Below, in pieces: positions 41,573-50,361 of a stretch of 64,000 nt of DNA. Each line of letters opens with the position of its first letter. The first letter of the stretch is position 1. The DNA comes from Protofrankia sp963555915 (lineage in GTDB: Bacteria > Actinomycetota > Actinomycetes > Frankiales > Frankiaceae), in contig NZ_CAUVXL010000031.1 of assembly GCF_963555915.1 (NCBI RefSeq), positions 1-64,000 of the forward strand, written 5' to 3'. Under the pieces are notes generated by a model. That model saw only the letters and a program-made list of their open reading frames with translations, ran no database searches and had not been told where the DNA came from. Made by a program: the position numbers and the translations under genes.

Positions 41573-42873
41573 CCGATCACCTGTCCGCCGAGGACTACAT
41601 CAAGGCCGTCCAGCGGCCCGACCTCGTGTTCGACCGTCCCGAGCTGGCCGAGGCCCGGTTCGACGTGCACCCGATGCTGGGCATTCCCGTCCCGGCGTCG
41701 GGCAGCACGGCGGTCGTGTTCCGGGCGACGGTCGGCGCCACCGCGCAGGCGCTGCGCTTCTTCACCCGCGAGGACGCCTCCACGCAGCAGCGTTACACCG
41801 CGCTCAACGCCTGGTTCACCGAGCACGGCCTCACCGACGACGTCGCCAGCTGCCGATGGGTGGACGACGCGATCCTTGTCAACGGGCGGCGCTGGCCGAT
41901 GGTCCAGATGGAGTGGGTGGACGGGCGCACGCTCGACCGGCATGTCGAGGATCTCGTCGAGAACGACGACCGCGCGGCGCTGGAGACGCTCGCCGGCTCG
42001 TGGCGCGACCTGCTGCGCCGGACGCAGGCCGCCCGGTTCGCTCACGGCGACCTGCAGCACGGCAACGTGCTTGTCGACACGGCAGGCCGGCTGCGCCTGG
42101 TCGACTTCGACAGCTCGTGGATCGCCCCGTTCACCGGCTCCTCGCCGCCGTCGGAGGGCGGGCACCGCAACTACCAGCCCGAGAACCGGCTCTGGGGCCC
42201 ATGGATGGACACGTTCCCCGGTCTCGTCGTCTATCTCTCGCTGCTGGCGCTCGCCCGCGAGCCGAATCAGTGGGAGCAGCTCAACGACGGCGAGAACCTG
42301 CTCTTCCAGCACAAGGACTACTTGCCCCCGCACCGGACCCAGGCATGGTCGTGGGTCGAGCGGCTGCACGACCCACAGATCGACGGGCTCGCAGCCCGGC
42401 TGCGGGTCTGCTGCGCCCCGGGCTGGACGGCCACCGGCGACCTGGAAGGGCTGATCGCGGGACCGGTCCCATGGTGGACCCGCACCGCCGCCCACCCGCC
42501 GGCCGACGCGCAGCCCCAGCCCACCACCGCGTGGCCGCGGCCCCGCCCCCAGCCCGGTCCCCGGCCGACGGGGCAGCCCGTGTGGTGGCAGCAGCCAACC
42601 GGGCCGCAGCCCGGACCGACGCAGCCGCCCCCGACGCAGCCGGCCCCAACGCAGCCGGCCCCAGCGCGGGCAGCCGACGCCGGGCGGGTGCTGCGCGCAG
42701 TGGTCGCGGCGCTGGCCTGGGTGTTCGGCAGTGTCCTGATCGCCGGTGCGCTCATCAATCTCGCCGTGCTGCACGCCATCGTGCCAGACCTGATCATTCT
42801 TGTTTCCATTCTCGCCCTCATGGTCCGGCGACGACGACGGCGGCGGCGACAACCACCGGGGAAGGCGCGATGA
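41569..42873 (+). CDS. atypical membrane-anchored protein kinase of TerY-P-type triad
   Basis: Residues ~35-260 have a kinase-like fold: GSTAVVFRA (glycine loop), ALRFF where the usual Lys is Arg, AHGDLQHGNVLVD (catalytic Asp and Asn kept), LVDFDS (DFD instead of DFG), GHRNYQPEN in the activation-loop/APE position and MDTFPGLVVY. After ~100 residues of Pro/Gln-rich linker there are two helices (~385-430) and an Arg-rich tail. The Arg at the Lys position makes catalysis uncertain, though related triad kinases differ similarly. It overlaps both neighbours by 4 bases. Confidence 0.78.
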   Translation: MTDHLSAEDYIKAVQRPDLVFDRPELAEARFDVHPMLGIPVPASGSTAVVFRATVGATAQALRFFTREDASTQQRYTALNAWFTEHGLTDDVASCRWVDDAILVNGRRWPMVQMEWVDGRTLDRHVEDLVENDDRAALETLAGSWRDLLRRTQAARFAHGDLQHGNVLVDTAGRLRLVDFDSSWIAPFTGSSPPSEGGHRNYQPENRLWGPWMDTFPGLVVYLSLLALAREPNQWEQLNDGENLLFQHKDYLPPHRTQAWSWVERLHDPQIDGLAARLRVCCAPGWTATGDLEGLIAGPVPWWTRTAAHPPADAQPQPTTAWPRPRPQPGPRPTGQPVWWQQPTGPQPGPTQPPPTQPAPTQPAPARAADAGRVLRAVVAALAWVFGSVLIAGALINLAVLHAIVPDLIILVSILALMVRRRRRRRRQPPGKAR

Positions 42874-45800
42874 CACAGCGAATGTTCGGCCCGTACCGCA
42901 TCGAGGAGCTGCTGGGCCGCGGCGGGATGGGCGAGGTCTACCGGGCGTACGACACCGGGCAGCAGCGGATGGTGGCGCTCAAGCTCCTGCTCCCGAGCCT
43001 GGCCGGGGACCCGCAGTACACCGAGCGGTTCCGCCGGGAGTCCGAGGCGGTGGCGCAGCTACGCGAGCCGCATGTGATCCCGATCCACCGCCACGGCGAG
43101 ATCGACGGCCAGCTCTTCATCGACATGCGTCTGGTGGAGGGTGCCCACCTGGGCACCGTCCTGCGCGGTGGGCCGCTCGACCCGCAGACAGCCGTCTACG
43201 TCGTAGAGCAGATCGCCTCCGCGCTGGACGCCGCGCACGCCGACGGGCTGGTGCACCGCGACGTCAAGCCGTCCAACGTGCTGTGCGCCGGTCGCGGCCG
43301 TCCGACCGACTTCGTCTACCTCGTCGACTTCGGGATCGCCCGCTCGGTCGACAGCGCCGGAATGACCGCGATCGGGGCGGCGATCGGCTCGATCGAGTAC
43401 ATGGCGCCCGAGCGGTTCCTGTCCGAGCGGGTCGACCACCGGGCGGACGTCTACTCGCTGGCCTGCCTTCTCTTCGAGAGCCTGACCGCACGCAGGCCGT
43501 TCGTCACAGCCGAGCGGCTCGGGGTGATCAGGGCGCATCTGGAGGACCCGCCGCCCGTCCTGTCTGCCGTGCGGCCCGGGGCGCCGGCAGCGTTCGACGC
43601 CGTCATCGCGCAGGGCATGGCGAAGGCCCCGGCCGACCGGCATCCCGCCGCATCCGTGTTCGCGGCCGCTGCCCGCGCCGCCCTCGGGTCTGCGAGCCCG
43701 GCGGCATCGATCCCGGCGGCATCGATCCCGGCGGCATCGATCCCGGCGGCGTCGGGGTGGCCGCCCGCAGCCCCGGCCACGGGCGGCAGGTGGTGGACGC
43801 GCACGAACGCCGCCCCCGCGGCCCCGGCCCCGCCTCCTCCAGCTCCAGCTCCAGCGCCAGCGCCGCCCGCAGCGCCGACCGCACCCGCATCGGGCTGGTG
43901 GCAGGCCAGAAGCGCCCCACCGTCGACGCCGCAGGCCCCACCGTCGACGCCCCCAGCCTCGCCGTCGATGCCGCCCGCAGCGCCGACCGCACCCGCATCG
44001 GGCTGGTGGCAGGCCAGAAGCGCCCCACCGTCGACGCCGCAGGCCCCACCGTCGACGCCCCCAGCCTCGCCGTCGATGCCGCCCGCACCCACCGCGCTCT
44101 TCGTAACCAGGCACCATGTGATGCGGCCGGCTCCCGCCGCGCCGTCGCCCGCGGCCCAGGCGACAGGCACCCCACCCTCCGGGCTACCGCCGACGGCACG
44201 GGCGCCGGGCACCCCCGCCGGGCCGAGCCAGGGCGGGACGTGGTGGGGGCGGAAGGCCACGGCGCTGCACCCGGTCGGGGCGGCACCAGTCGTCATCGGC
44301 CGCGCGTCCGAGTGCGACGTGGTGCTCACCGACCCGCTCGTCTCGCGCCGGCACGCCGAGCTGCGCCAGGTCGGGACCGAGCATCGGATCGTCGACCTCG
44401 GCAGCTGGAACGGCACATTCGTCAACGGCCACCGGATCAGCCAGGCGGCCACGATCGGGGCCGGGGACATCGTCGGCATCGGGCACGCCCTGCTGCACCT
44501 GCAGGGCGGCACCCTCGTCGAGTACACCGACGCCGGGGACATCTCGTTCGAGGCCGACGACCTGATCGTCACCCGCTCCGGCCGGCGGCTCCTCGACGGG
44601 GTCGGATTCGCCCTGCCGCAGCGCAGCCTGCTGGCCGTCGTAGGGCCGAGCGGCGCCGGGAAGTCCACCCTGCTCGGCGCGCTGACCGGGCAGCGCCCCG
44701 CCGATTCCGGTGAGGTCCGCTACGCCGGCCGCGACCTCTACGCGTCCTACGACGAGCTGCGCCAGCGCATCGGGCTCGTCCCCCAAGACGACATCCTGCA
44801 CCCGCAGCTGACCGTCCGCCGGGCTCTGCGGTACGCGGCCGAGTTGCGGTTCCCCGCCGACACCCCGGCGACCGAACGCAACGCACGGGTCGAAGAGGTG
44901 ATCGGCGAGCTGGGACTGGCCGACCAGACGGAGCAGCGGATCAGCACGCTCTCCGGTGGACAGCGCAAGCGCACGAGTGTGGCGCTGGAGCTGCTCACCC
45001 GCCCGTCCTTGCTCTTCCTCGACGAGCCGACGTCCGGACTGGACCCGGGCATGGACAAGTCGGTGATGCAGACCCTGCGCAAGCTGGCCGACGACGGCCG
45101 AACGGTGGTCGTCGTCACGCACTCACCCGCGCAGCTCGACCTTTGCGACCGGCTGCTCGTGCTCGCGTCGGGCGGTCGGCTCGCCTACTTCGGCCCGCCC
45201 GGTGAGGCGCTCGGATACTTCGGCCAGCGTGACTTCGCGGACATGTTCCTGCTGCTCGACCAATCGCGGGACGTCGACTGGACGGCTCGGTTCCGGGCCT
45301 CGCCCGAGTATGCGAAGTACGGGATGCCGAGCGGCGCGGCGCAGCCCGCGGCGCCTGCGGCACGGGCAGCGCCGGACGCGCCGCCGCGCCAGCAGCCGGC
45401 GCTGCGCCAATTCGCCGTGCTCGCCCGCCGCTACCTCGCGGTGATCGCGGCCGATCGGGCCTACGCGCTGTTCCTGCTGGCGCTGCCGCTGGTACTGAGC
45501 CTGTTCGCACGGCTGCTTCCGGGCGGGCACGGACTGTCGTGGACAAGCCGGCAGACCAGCCCCGACAGCGACATCTCGCCGCTCATGCTCGTGCTCATCC
45601 TCGGGTGCGCGTTCACGGGATTCGCCGGAGCGTTCCGCGAACTGGTCAAGGAACGCTCCGTCTTCCGCCGCGAGCAGGCGATCGGGCTCTCGCGCGGCGC
45701 CTACCTCTGGTCGAAGCTCGCCGTGCTGGGTCTGATCAGCAGCGTTCAGGCCGTGATCCTGGCCTTCGCCGGACTGTACGGCCAGCGCGCGCCGGACCGG

Positions 45801-46298
45801 CCGCTCGTACTGGGCGACGGGGTAGCCGAGGTCGCCGTCGCCATGGTCGCGGTCGCGCTGGCCGCGATGGCCCAAGGGCTACTGGTCTCAGCACTGATCG
45901 GGAACCCCGACCGCGGCATGCCGATCCTCGTGCTCGTCCTGCTGCTGCAGCTGCTGCTGTGCGGGCTGCTCATCCCACTGGACGGCCATCCGCCACTGGA
46001 ACAGCTCGCGTACCTCATGCCTGCTCGGTGGGGATTCGCGATGGTCGCGGCGACCACCGGCTACCGCCAGACCCCGGCCGCCCCCAAGATCGACCCGCTG
46101 TGGACGGCCGACGCCGGCACCTGGGCGCTTGACCTCGCCGCGCTCCTGCTGCTGACCGCAGCCGTCGCGTGGGCGACGTGGTCCGTCCTGCGCCGCGGAT
46201 CGGCCCCCCCGGAAGGGCCGGTGACCGGGCCGGGCGCGGCGGGTGGCGCCACCCGCCGTCAGAGTTTTATACAAGCCTGTCTTGACAGGATGATATAA
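42870..46298 (+). CDS. Ser/Thr kinase - FHA - ABCG ATPase - ABC-2 membrane fusion protein
   Basis: This 1142-residue protein has four parts. 1) A Ser/Thr kinase (1-275): GRGGMGEVY, Lys38 in VALKLL, HRDVKPSN (Asp131), DFG 153, APE 179. 2) A Pro/Ala-rich linker (~275-465) holding a SIPAA repeat and a 36-codon duplication. 3) An FHA domain (~465-555): IGRASECD, SRRHAEL, SWNGTFVNG. 4) A half-transporter: ATPase with Walker A GPSGAGKST (~591), LSGGQ (~693), Walker B LLFLDEPT (~714), then about six ABC-2 helices (~866-1106). In M. tuberculosis the FHA-ABC protein Rv1747 is phosphorylated by its neighbour PknF; here both are one chain. The ATG overlaps the previous stop; GGGGAAGG precedes it. It probably dimerises as an exporter gated by phosphorylation. 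Confidence 0.88.
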   Translation: MTQRMFGPYRIEELLGRGGMGEVYRAYDTGQQRMVALKLLLPSLAGDPQYTERFRRESEAVAQLREPHVIPIHRHGEIDGQLFIDMRLVEGAHLGTVLRGGPLDPQTAVYVVEQIASALDAAHADGLVHRDVKPSNVLCAGRGRPTDFVYLVDFGIARSVDSAGMTAIGAAIGSIEYMAPERFLSERVDHRADVYSLACLLFESLTARRPFVTAERLGVIRAHLEDPPPVLSAVRPGAPAAFDAVIAQGMAKAPADRHPAASVFAAAARAALGSASPAASIPAASIPAASIPAASGWPPAAPATGGRWWTRTNAAPAAPAPPPPAPAPAPAPPAAPTAPASGWWQARSAPPSTPQAPPSTPPASPSMPPAAPTAPASGWWQARSAPPSTPQAPPSTPPASPSMPPAPTALFVTRHHVMRPAPAAPSPAAQATGTPPSGLPPTARAPGTPAGPSQGGTWWGRKATALHPVGAAPVVIGRASECDVVLTDPLVSRRHAELRQVGTEHRIVDLGSWNGTFVNGHRISQAATIGAGDIVGIGHALLHLQGGTLVEYTDAGDISFEADDLIVTRSGRRLLDGVGFALPQRSLLAVVGPSGAGKSTLLGALTGQRPADSGEVRYAGRDLYASYDELRQRIGLVPQDDILHPQLTVRRALRYAAELRFPADTPATERNARVEEVIGELGLADQTEQRISTLSGGQRKRTSVALELLTRPSLLFLDEPTSGLDPGMDKSVMQTLRKLADDGRTVVVVTHSPAQLDLCDRLLVLASGGRLAYFGPPGEALGYFGQRDFADMFLLLDQSRDVDWTARFRASPEYAKYGMPSGAAQPAAPAARAAPDAPPRQQPALRQFAVLARRYLAVIAADRAYALFLLALPLVLSLFARLLPGGHGLSWTSRQTSPDSDISPLMLVLILGCAFTGFAGAFRELVKERSVFRREQAIGLSRGAYLWSKLAVLGLISSVQAVILAFAGLYGQRAPDRPLVLGDGVAEVAVAMVAVALAAMAQGLLVSALIGNPDRGMPILVLVLLLQLLLCGLLIPLDGHPPLEQLAYLMPARWGFAMVAATTGYRQTPAAPKIDPLWTADAGTWALDLAALLLLTAAVAWATWSVLRRGSAPPEGPVTGPGAAGGATRRQSFIQACLDRMI
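43872..44087 (+). repeat. perfect 108-bp tandem duplication in the kinase-FHA linker
   Basis: 43872-43979 is repeated base for base at 43980-44087. Each copy encodes 36 residues starting APTAPASGWWQARS. Identity at every codon position points to a recent duplication. Confidence 0.9.
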
Positions 46299-46302
46299 AA
46301 CT
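46263..46302. terminator. bidirectional hairpin at the end of the fusion gene
   Basis: AGTTTTATA (46263-46271) pairs with TATAAAACT (46294-46302), with an inner CCTGTC/GACAGG stem. It contains the fusion-gene stop and lies at the end of the IS982-like remnant coming from the other side. It may be a terminator or an old IS end. Confidence 0.55.
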
Positions 46303-46784
46303 AGTCGTGGCTGTGAGTCGCGAACAGCTCCGCCGCGAAGCGGACAGGGCGATCGATGTTGATATTGAAAGCCGCGCAGTAGCCGTAGCCGGCCCAGCCC
46401 GCCAGTTCCGAGCGCTGCACGGTCGGCCGGGACATCCCGCACGGCACGGGCGTCGCATCCGTGATCCAGTGGTTGTCGAACCAGAAGTCGCTGTCCGCCG
46501 CCACTATCCGGATCATGTCCTTGACCAGTGCTAATGCCGTCCTCAGCCGTTTGTTGTAGCCAGACTGTCCGGGCAGGTAGGGGAACATCCCGGCCAGGTG
46601 CTTACGGGCGTAGTGCAGCCAGCGGGCCTGCGAGCGGTGGCCGAGCAGGGGCTTGGGCGACGGCCAGGTAGATGAGTTCGGAGTCGGAGAGTAGCGGCGG
46701 CTTGCCCATCCGGCGCCTCCCTCCGATCCGGTTGTCGATCTTTACGTACAGTGCGGTCAGGAGGGTCTCCAGGTCTTGGGTCAC
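46301..46784 (-). mobile_element. IS982-family transposase remnant
   Basis: Two frames give one transposase N-terminal half. 46784-46602 reads MTQDLETLLTALYVKID and MGKPPLLSDSELIYLAVAQA, then shifts frame. 46588 onward reads MFPYLPGQSGYNKRLRTAL, FWFDNHWITDATPVPCGMSR and GWAGYGYCAAF, then ends early in unrelated residues. IS982 transposases have this layout, with catalytic acids in D..TPVPC and downstream. The C-terminal half is missing. The element is therefore dead, and no clear terminal repeats remain. Confidence 0.75.
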
Positions 46785-46866
46785 GTCTTGATCTTGGAGG
46801 CCCTCTCTCTATGCCCGGCCATCTCTATGCCCGGCCATCAGCCGCCCAGAGTTTGGAATTACTCGT

Positions 46867-47448
46867 CTAAGCGGAGCAGGCCCAGCTGATCGAGCCGGCC
46901 AGGGTGCGGCCCGCTGAGGTCTGTCCGCTGAATGACAGCGAACCGCCCGTGGACGTGATCGCGGCGGTGGTTGCGATGGCGTCCACCGCGTACGTGCCTT
47001 CGGCGGATGAGCTGACCGAAACGGTGACCAGGGCCGGGTAGGACCCGGGGCCGTGGTAGGCGGCGACCCGCACGGTCTCGGCGACGGTGTATCCGCGAAT
47101 GACGCCATTGGCGGTTTCGGCATAGCGTCGGCCGGCCTCGCAGGTGACGGTTGTGTCCACATGGCCGGCAACCGCGACTGGTGATGTGATCGATACTGTC
47201 AGGGATCCCGGGCCGCCGGTTCCGTGCCCGGCGGGCACAGTGGCCGGCGGGGCGGTCACGGGTGCGGTCGCGGACGTGGCTGTGGTCGTCACCTGCGATG
47301 ACGAGGAGGTGGACGCCTGCGTGGTTGCCGCGGCCGCGGTCGTGCGGACGGTATGGGCACCGGCCTGGCACGCTGCCAGCGGAAGAACCGCGACGCCGGC
47401 GAGGATCACGGCGGCCATCCGAGAGCGACTGGCGTGATGACGGTTCAT
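46867..47448 (-). CDS. secreted lipoprotein of unknown function
   Basis: This 193-residue protein has a lipoprotein signal (MAAVILAGVAVLPLAAC; lipobox LAAC, Cys 27), a Thr/Ser-rich linker (TTQASTSSSSQVTTTATSAT), then a beta-rich domain of ~110 residues with a Cys near 103 and one at the end (WACSA). ATG 47448 gives a normal signal peptide. It diverges from a response regulator gene (172 bases between starts) and could be its target. No family recognised. Confidence 0.65.
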   Translation of the reverse strand: MNRHHASRSRMAAVILAGVAVLPLAACQAGAHTVRTTAAAATTQASTSSSSQVTTTATSATAPVTAPPATVPAGHGTGGPGSLTVSITSPVAVAGHVDTTVTCEAGRRYAETANGVIRGYTVAETVRVAAYHGPGSYPALVTVSVSSSAEGTYAVDAIATTAAITSTGGSLSFSGQTSAGRTLAGSISWACSA

Positions 47449-47620
47449 CGTTGTTCGACACCTCTTCGGGCGGGGACGGCTGGGGGGCCTTGCATCTCCG
47501 GAGCCTGCCCGGTGTTTGTGAGAGTTGGATGTGCGAACAGACGGTTCGGCTCGAATGGAACTCACATGTCCGGTCGGTGTGATTATGGCCTGCGCGACAC
47601 GCAGGCGGGATGGGGGGCAC

Positions 47621-48334
47621 ATGAGCGACAACGGGAACCGTGATCCGCAGCCGATGCGGGTCCTGGTTGTGGATGATGAGGCGAACATCGTCGATCTTGT
47701 GCGTATGTCCTTGCGTTTCCACGGCTTCGACGTGGTCACCGCCGCTTCCGGCCGGGATGCGATTACCGCTGTCACCGAGACCGCACCGGATCTCGTGGTG
47801 CTTGACGTGTTGCTGCCCGACACCGACGGCTTCGAGGTCTGCCGCCGGCTGCGTGACGCGGGCATCGAAACTCCGGTGATCTTTCTGACCGCCCGTGATC
47901 GTCAGGCCGACAAGGTCGCCGGTCTGACCTATGGCGGCGACGACTACGTGACCAAGCCCTTTTCCATCGACGAACTGGTGGCCCGGGTGCGCGCAGTGCT
48001 CCGGCGGGCGCGACGTGACCAGTTACCACTGACCGCGCAGGTACTCGCCTTCGCCGATCTCGTCCTGAACGAGGACACCCACGAGGTGACCCGTGACGGT
48101 CATCCGCTCGAGCTGTCGCCCACCGAGTTCAAGCTGCTGCGATATCTGCTGGCGAACCCGCGCCGGGTGCTCTCACGTGCCCAGATCCTTGACGCGGTCT
48201 GGAACTACGACTTCGACGGCGGCCACACCATCGTCGACCAGTACGTGAGCTATCTGCGGCGCAAACTCGCGCCGCACGGGCCGCCGCTGATCCACACCCA
48301 GCGCGGTTTCGGCTATGTGCTGCGGGAGCCCTGA
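47621..48334 (+). CDS. response regulator, OmpR/PhoB family, no adjacent kinase
   Basis: This 237-residue regulator has the receiver (VLVVDDEANIVD; VLDVLLPDTDG; VTKPFSIDEL) and winged helix (LSPTEFKLLRYLLANPR; VWNYDFDGG; IHTQRGFGYVLREP). The sequence resembles actinobacterial TcrA/MprA-type regulators, which normally precede their kinase gene. Here the gene is followed at once by a tandem 8-bp repeat and a convergent aldo/keto reductase. The kinase may have been lost or lies elsewhere. GGGGGGCAC precedes ATG 47621. Confidence 0.9.
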   Translation: MSDNGNRDPQPMRVLVVDDEANIVDLVRMSLRFHGFDVVTAASGRDAITAVTETAPDLVVLDVLLPDTDGFEVCRRLRDAGIETPVIFLTARDRQADKVAGLTYGGDDYVTKPFSIDELVARVRAVLRRARRDQLPLTAQVLAFADLVLNEDTHEVTRDGHPLELSPTEFKLLRYLLANPRRVLSRAQILDAVWNYDFDGGHTIVDQYVSYLRRKLAPHGPPLIHTQRGFGYVLREP

Positions 48335-48342
48335 TCCTGACC

Positions 48343-48406
48343 GTCAGCCCGTCAGCCCGTCAGCCCGTCAGCCCGTCAGCCCGTCAGCCCGTCAGCCCGT
48401 CAGCCC
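48343..48406. repeat. eight tandem copies of an 8-bp unit
   Basis: Exact GTCAGCCC x8. The TCA in one copy is the stop codon of the aldo/keto reductase gene (48400-48402, minus strand). The repeat sits between the response regulator and the reductase. Confidence 0.9.
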
Positions 48407-49407
48407 GTCGGCCGGGACGGCCCGGCGCCGACCCCGAGGCGATCAATGCCCAGCTCGATGTCATCGAGGTCGTCCGCGGTCAGCGCAAGGCCGGCGCCAG
48501 CAATCCATCCGTCCACCTGGGCCGGCCTGCGTGCGCCGACGATCGCCGCGCTCACGCCGTCGAACGTCAGGGTCCAGGCGACGGCGACCGCTGCGACTGT
48601 CGTGTCGTGTCGCTTCGCCACAGTCCGCAGGATGTCGGCGAGAGCGAGATTGCTGTGCAGCGCTTCGCCGGTGAAGTCCGCCGACCCGCGCCGCCAGTCG
48701 TCGGCCGGAAGGTCCGCCGAACGCTGCGCGGTCCATGCCCCGGTGAGTAGTCCCGACTGCATCGGGCTGTAGACAATGACCCCGATGTTGTGCTTCGCGC
48801 AGTAGGGCAGGACGTCTGTAGCCACGGTCCGCCTGATCGCCGAGAACGGCGGCTGGAGCACATCGACCCCACCTGCATACGCGGCACGTTCGAGCAGTTC
48901 AACGTTGACGTTCGACACGCCTACCAACCGGATCTTTCCTTCCGCGCGCAGTTCGTGCAGGGTCGCGACGGAATCCTCGATCGGTGTGCCGTCATTCGGT
49001 GGCCAGTGCAGCTGGTAAAGATCGATTCGATCGACCGTCAATCGTCGCAGGGACCCGTCAACTTCGCGGCGGATTGACTCGGGCGCTCCCACCCTCGTGG
49101 GCAGGGGCGCTGTGTCCGGGTCCCAGACCATGCCGCACTTGGTGAACACGTACGGCCGGTCGCCGTCGCTGAAATCCGTGAGCGCTCGTGCCACGATCTG
49201 CTCGGAGTGCCCGCGCCCGTACACCGCCGCTGTGTCGATCCAGTTCACGCCGTGTTCTACGGCATGCCTGATGGCGGCCACCGATTCATCGTCGTCCTGG
49301 GCGCCCCATCCGAATGCGTGCTCCGCACCGCCGATCGCCCAGGCGCCGAAGCCGACCCGGGTGATGTTCAAACCGGTTGCGCCCAAGAGCGCTGTAGGAA
49401 GGGTCAT
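48400..49407 (-). CDS. aldo/keto reductase
   Basis: This ~335-residue NAD(P)H-dependent oxidoreductase has the AKR fold: GFGAWAIGG at the N-terminus, NWIDTAAVYGRGHSE (catalytic Asp and Tyr), VFTKCG (Lys), IDLYQLHWP (His) and GVSNVNVE. Substrate specificity is unknown. ATG 49407 follows AGGAAGGG-like sequence. The C-terminal codons run into the 8-bp tandem repeat. Family members reduce varied aldehydes and sugars. Confidence 0.9.
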   Translation of the reverse strand: MTLPTALLGATGLNITRVGFGAWAIGGAEHAFGWGAQDDDESVAAIRHAVEHGVNWIDTAAVYGRGHSEQIVARALTDFSDGDRPYVFTKCGMVWDPDTAPLPTRVGAPESIRREVDGSLRRLTVDRIDLYQLHWPPNDGTPIEDSVATLHELRAEGKIRLVGVSNVNVELLERAAYAGGVDVLQPPFSAIRRTVATDVLPYCAKHNIGVIVYSPMQSGLLTGAWTAQRSADLPADDWRRGSADFTGEALHSNLALADILRTVAKRHDTTVAAVAVAWTLTFDGVSAAIVGARRPAQVDGWIAGAGLALTADDLDDIELGIDRLGVGAGPSRPTG

Positions 49408-50157
49408 GGTCAGTGCGCACCCCCATGCGAGATTCCGGAACCGGATGGTAACGAACACTCCCGGCTAAGAGCGACCGGGACCGTGCCGGCTTCTCCAGCA
49501 TGAAAGCATCCACCGGCCCGGAAGTCCCGGCGGCCGGGAATGCCAGCGATGTCATGCTTGTCCTGTTGACATTGCCTAACGGCAGGGCGTCGATCATTAA
49601 TGCTGCCGCGCCGCGAGCGGGTCCGGACACATCGTCCGCCGGGTACCGGACGACCCAGGTCACTATGTGGTCGCGCGGGTCCGTGGGGGTGAAACGTGCC
49701 TCGCGTACATCACGTTGAGTAATCAAACTGGTGGTATGGGTCGCCTTCCAGGCAGTAGGCAAGCTGCCCTCGGGGACGCCCTCAGCGAGCGGCGCGCCGC
49801 CGGGCGTGCCTGAAGGGCTCGCTATCAACAGTGCTGCCGGCACGCCTACCGTGACGGCGTCCAGCCCGCCCGAAGCGGTCGACGGTAGCCGTGGAGGTCT
49901 GCCGCCTGCGGTTGCCGTGGGTTACCGCGGGCGTTACGCCGCCATCTGGCACGTGAGGTATGTAGTGGACTTCCTTCCCCGGAGACCTCCCGTGATGGCC
50001 TGTAGCCGTGTAGCGTCTTCCATGGCCAAGTTCGGCGGTTGGCGTCCACAAGGGACGCCGATGGCGAACACTGTCGTGGGAGCGCCAAAATCCCACTTCA
50101 GACGGTCCGGGGCCCGCGCGGTGTGGGTCCTGACTGCACCAGCAGGGAGAACGGCAC
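49408..50157. other. 750-bp intergenic region with a doubtful minus-strand ORF
   Basis: An open frame on the minus strand (49843 to 49286, 185 codons) reads through part of this region (IVTWVVRYPADDVSG; AALMIDALPLG) and overlaps the reductase start. It has no family motif and no good ribosome site, so I do not call it a gene. The right-hand ~200 bases are probably the promoter and 5' leader of the cold-shock gene. Confidence 0.35.
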
Positions 50158-50361
50158 GTGGCTCAGGGCACGGTTAAGTGGTTCAACTCGGAGAAGGGCT
50201 TCGGCTTCATCTCCGTGGACGGCGGCGGTTCGGATGTCTTCGTCCACTACAGCGCGATTGACATGGACGGGTACAAGAGCCTGGAAGAGGGGCAGCGGGT
50301 CGAGTTCCAAGTGACCCAGGGACAGAAGGGTCCACAGGCTGACGCCGTTCGGGTCGTCTGA
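50158..50361 (+). CDS. cspA: cold shock protein, CspA family
   Basis: This 67-residue single OB-fold protein binds single-stranded nucleic acids. RNP1 (KGFGFISV) and RNP2 (VFVHYSAI) are intact, and the ends (MAQGTVKWFN; DAVRVV) are full length. AGGGAG lies before the GTG start. It stands alone with a long upstream region, as usual for csp genes regulated at the mRNA level. CspA-type symbol is by family, not by proven orthology. Confidence 0.95.
   Translation: MAQGTVKWFNSEKGFGFISVDGGGSDVFVHYSAIDMDGYKSLEEGQRVEFQVTQGQKGPQADAVRVV

Noticed and set aside
41307..42869. N-terminal extension of the kinase-FHA-ABC fusion (frame open for 1663 codons)
   Set aside because: The extension is the out-of-frame shadow of the PP2C and atypical kinase genes. 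The ATG at 42870 has a ribosome site and starts a normal kinase domain.
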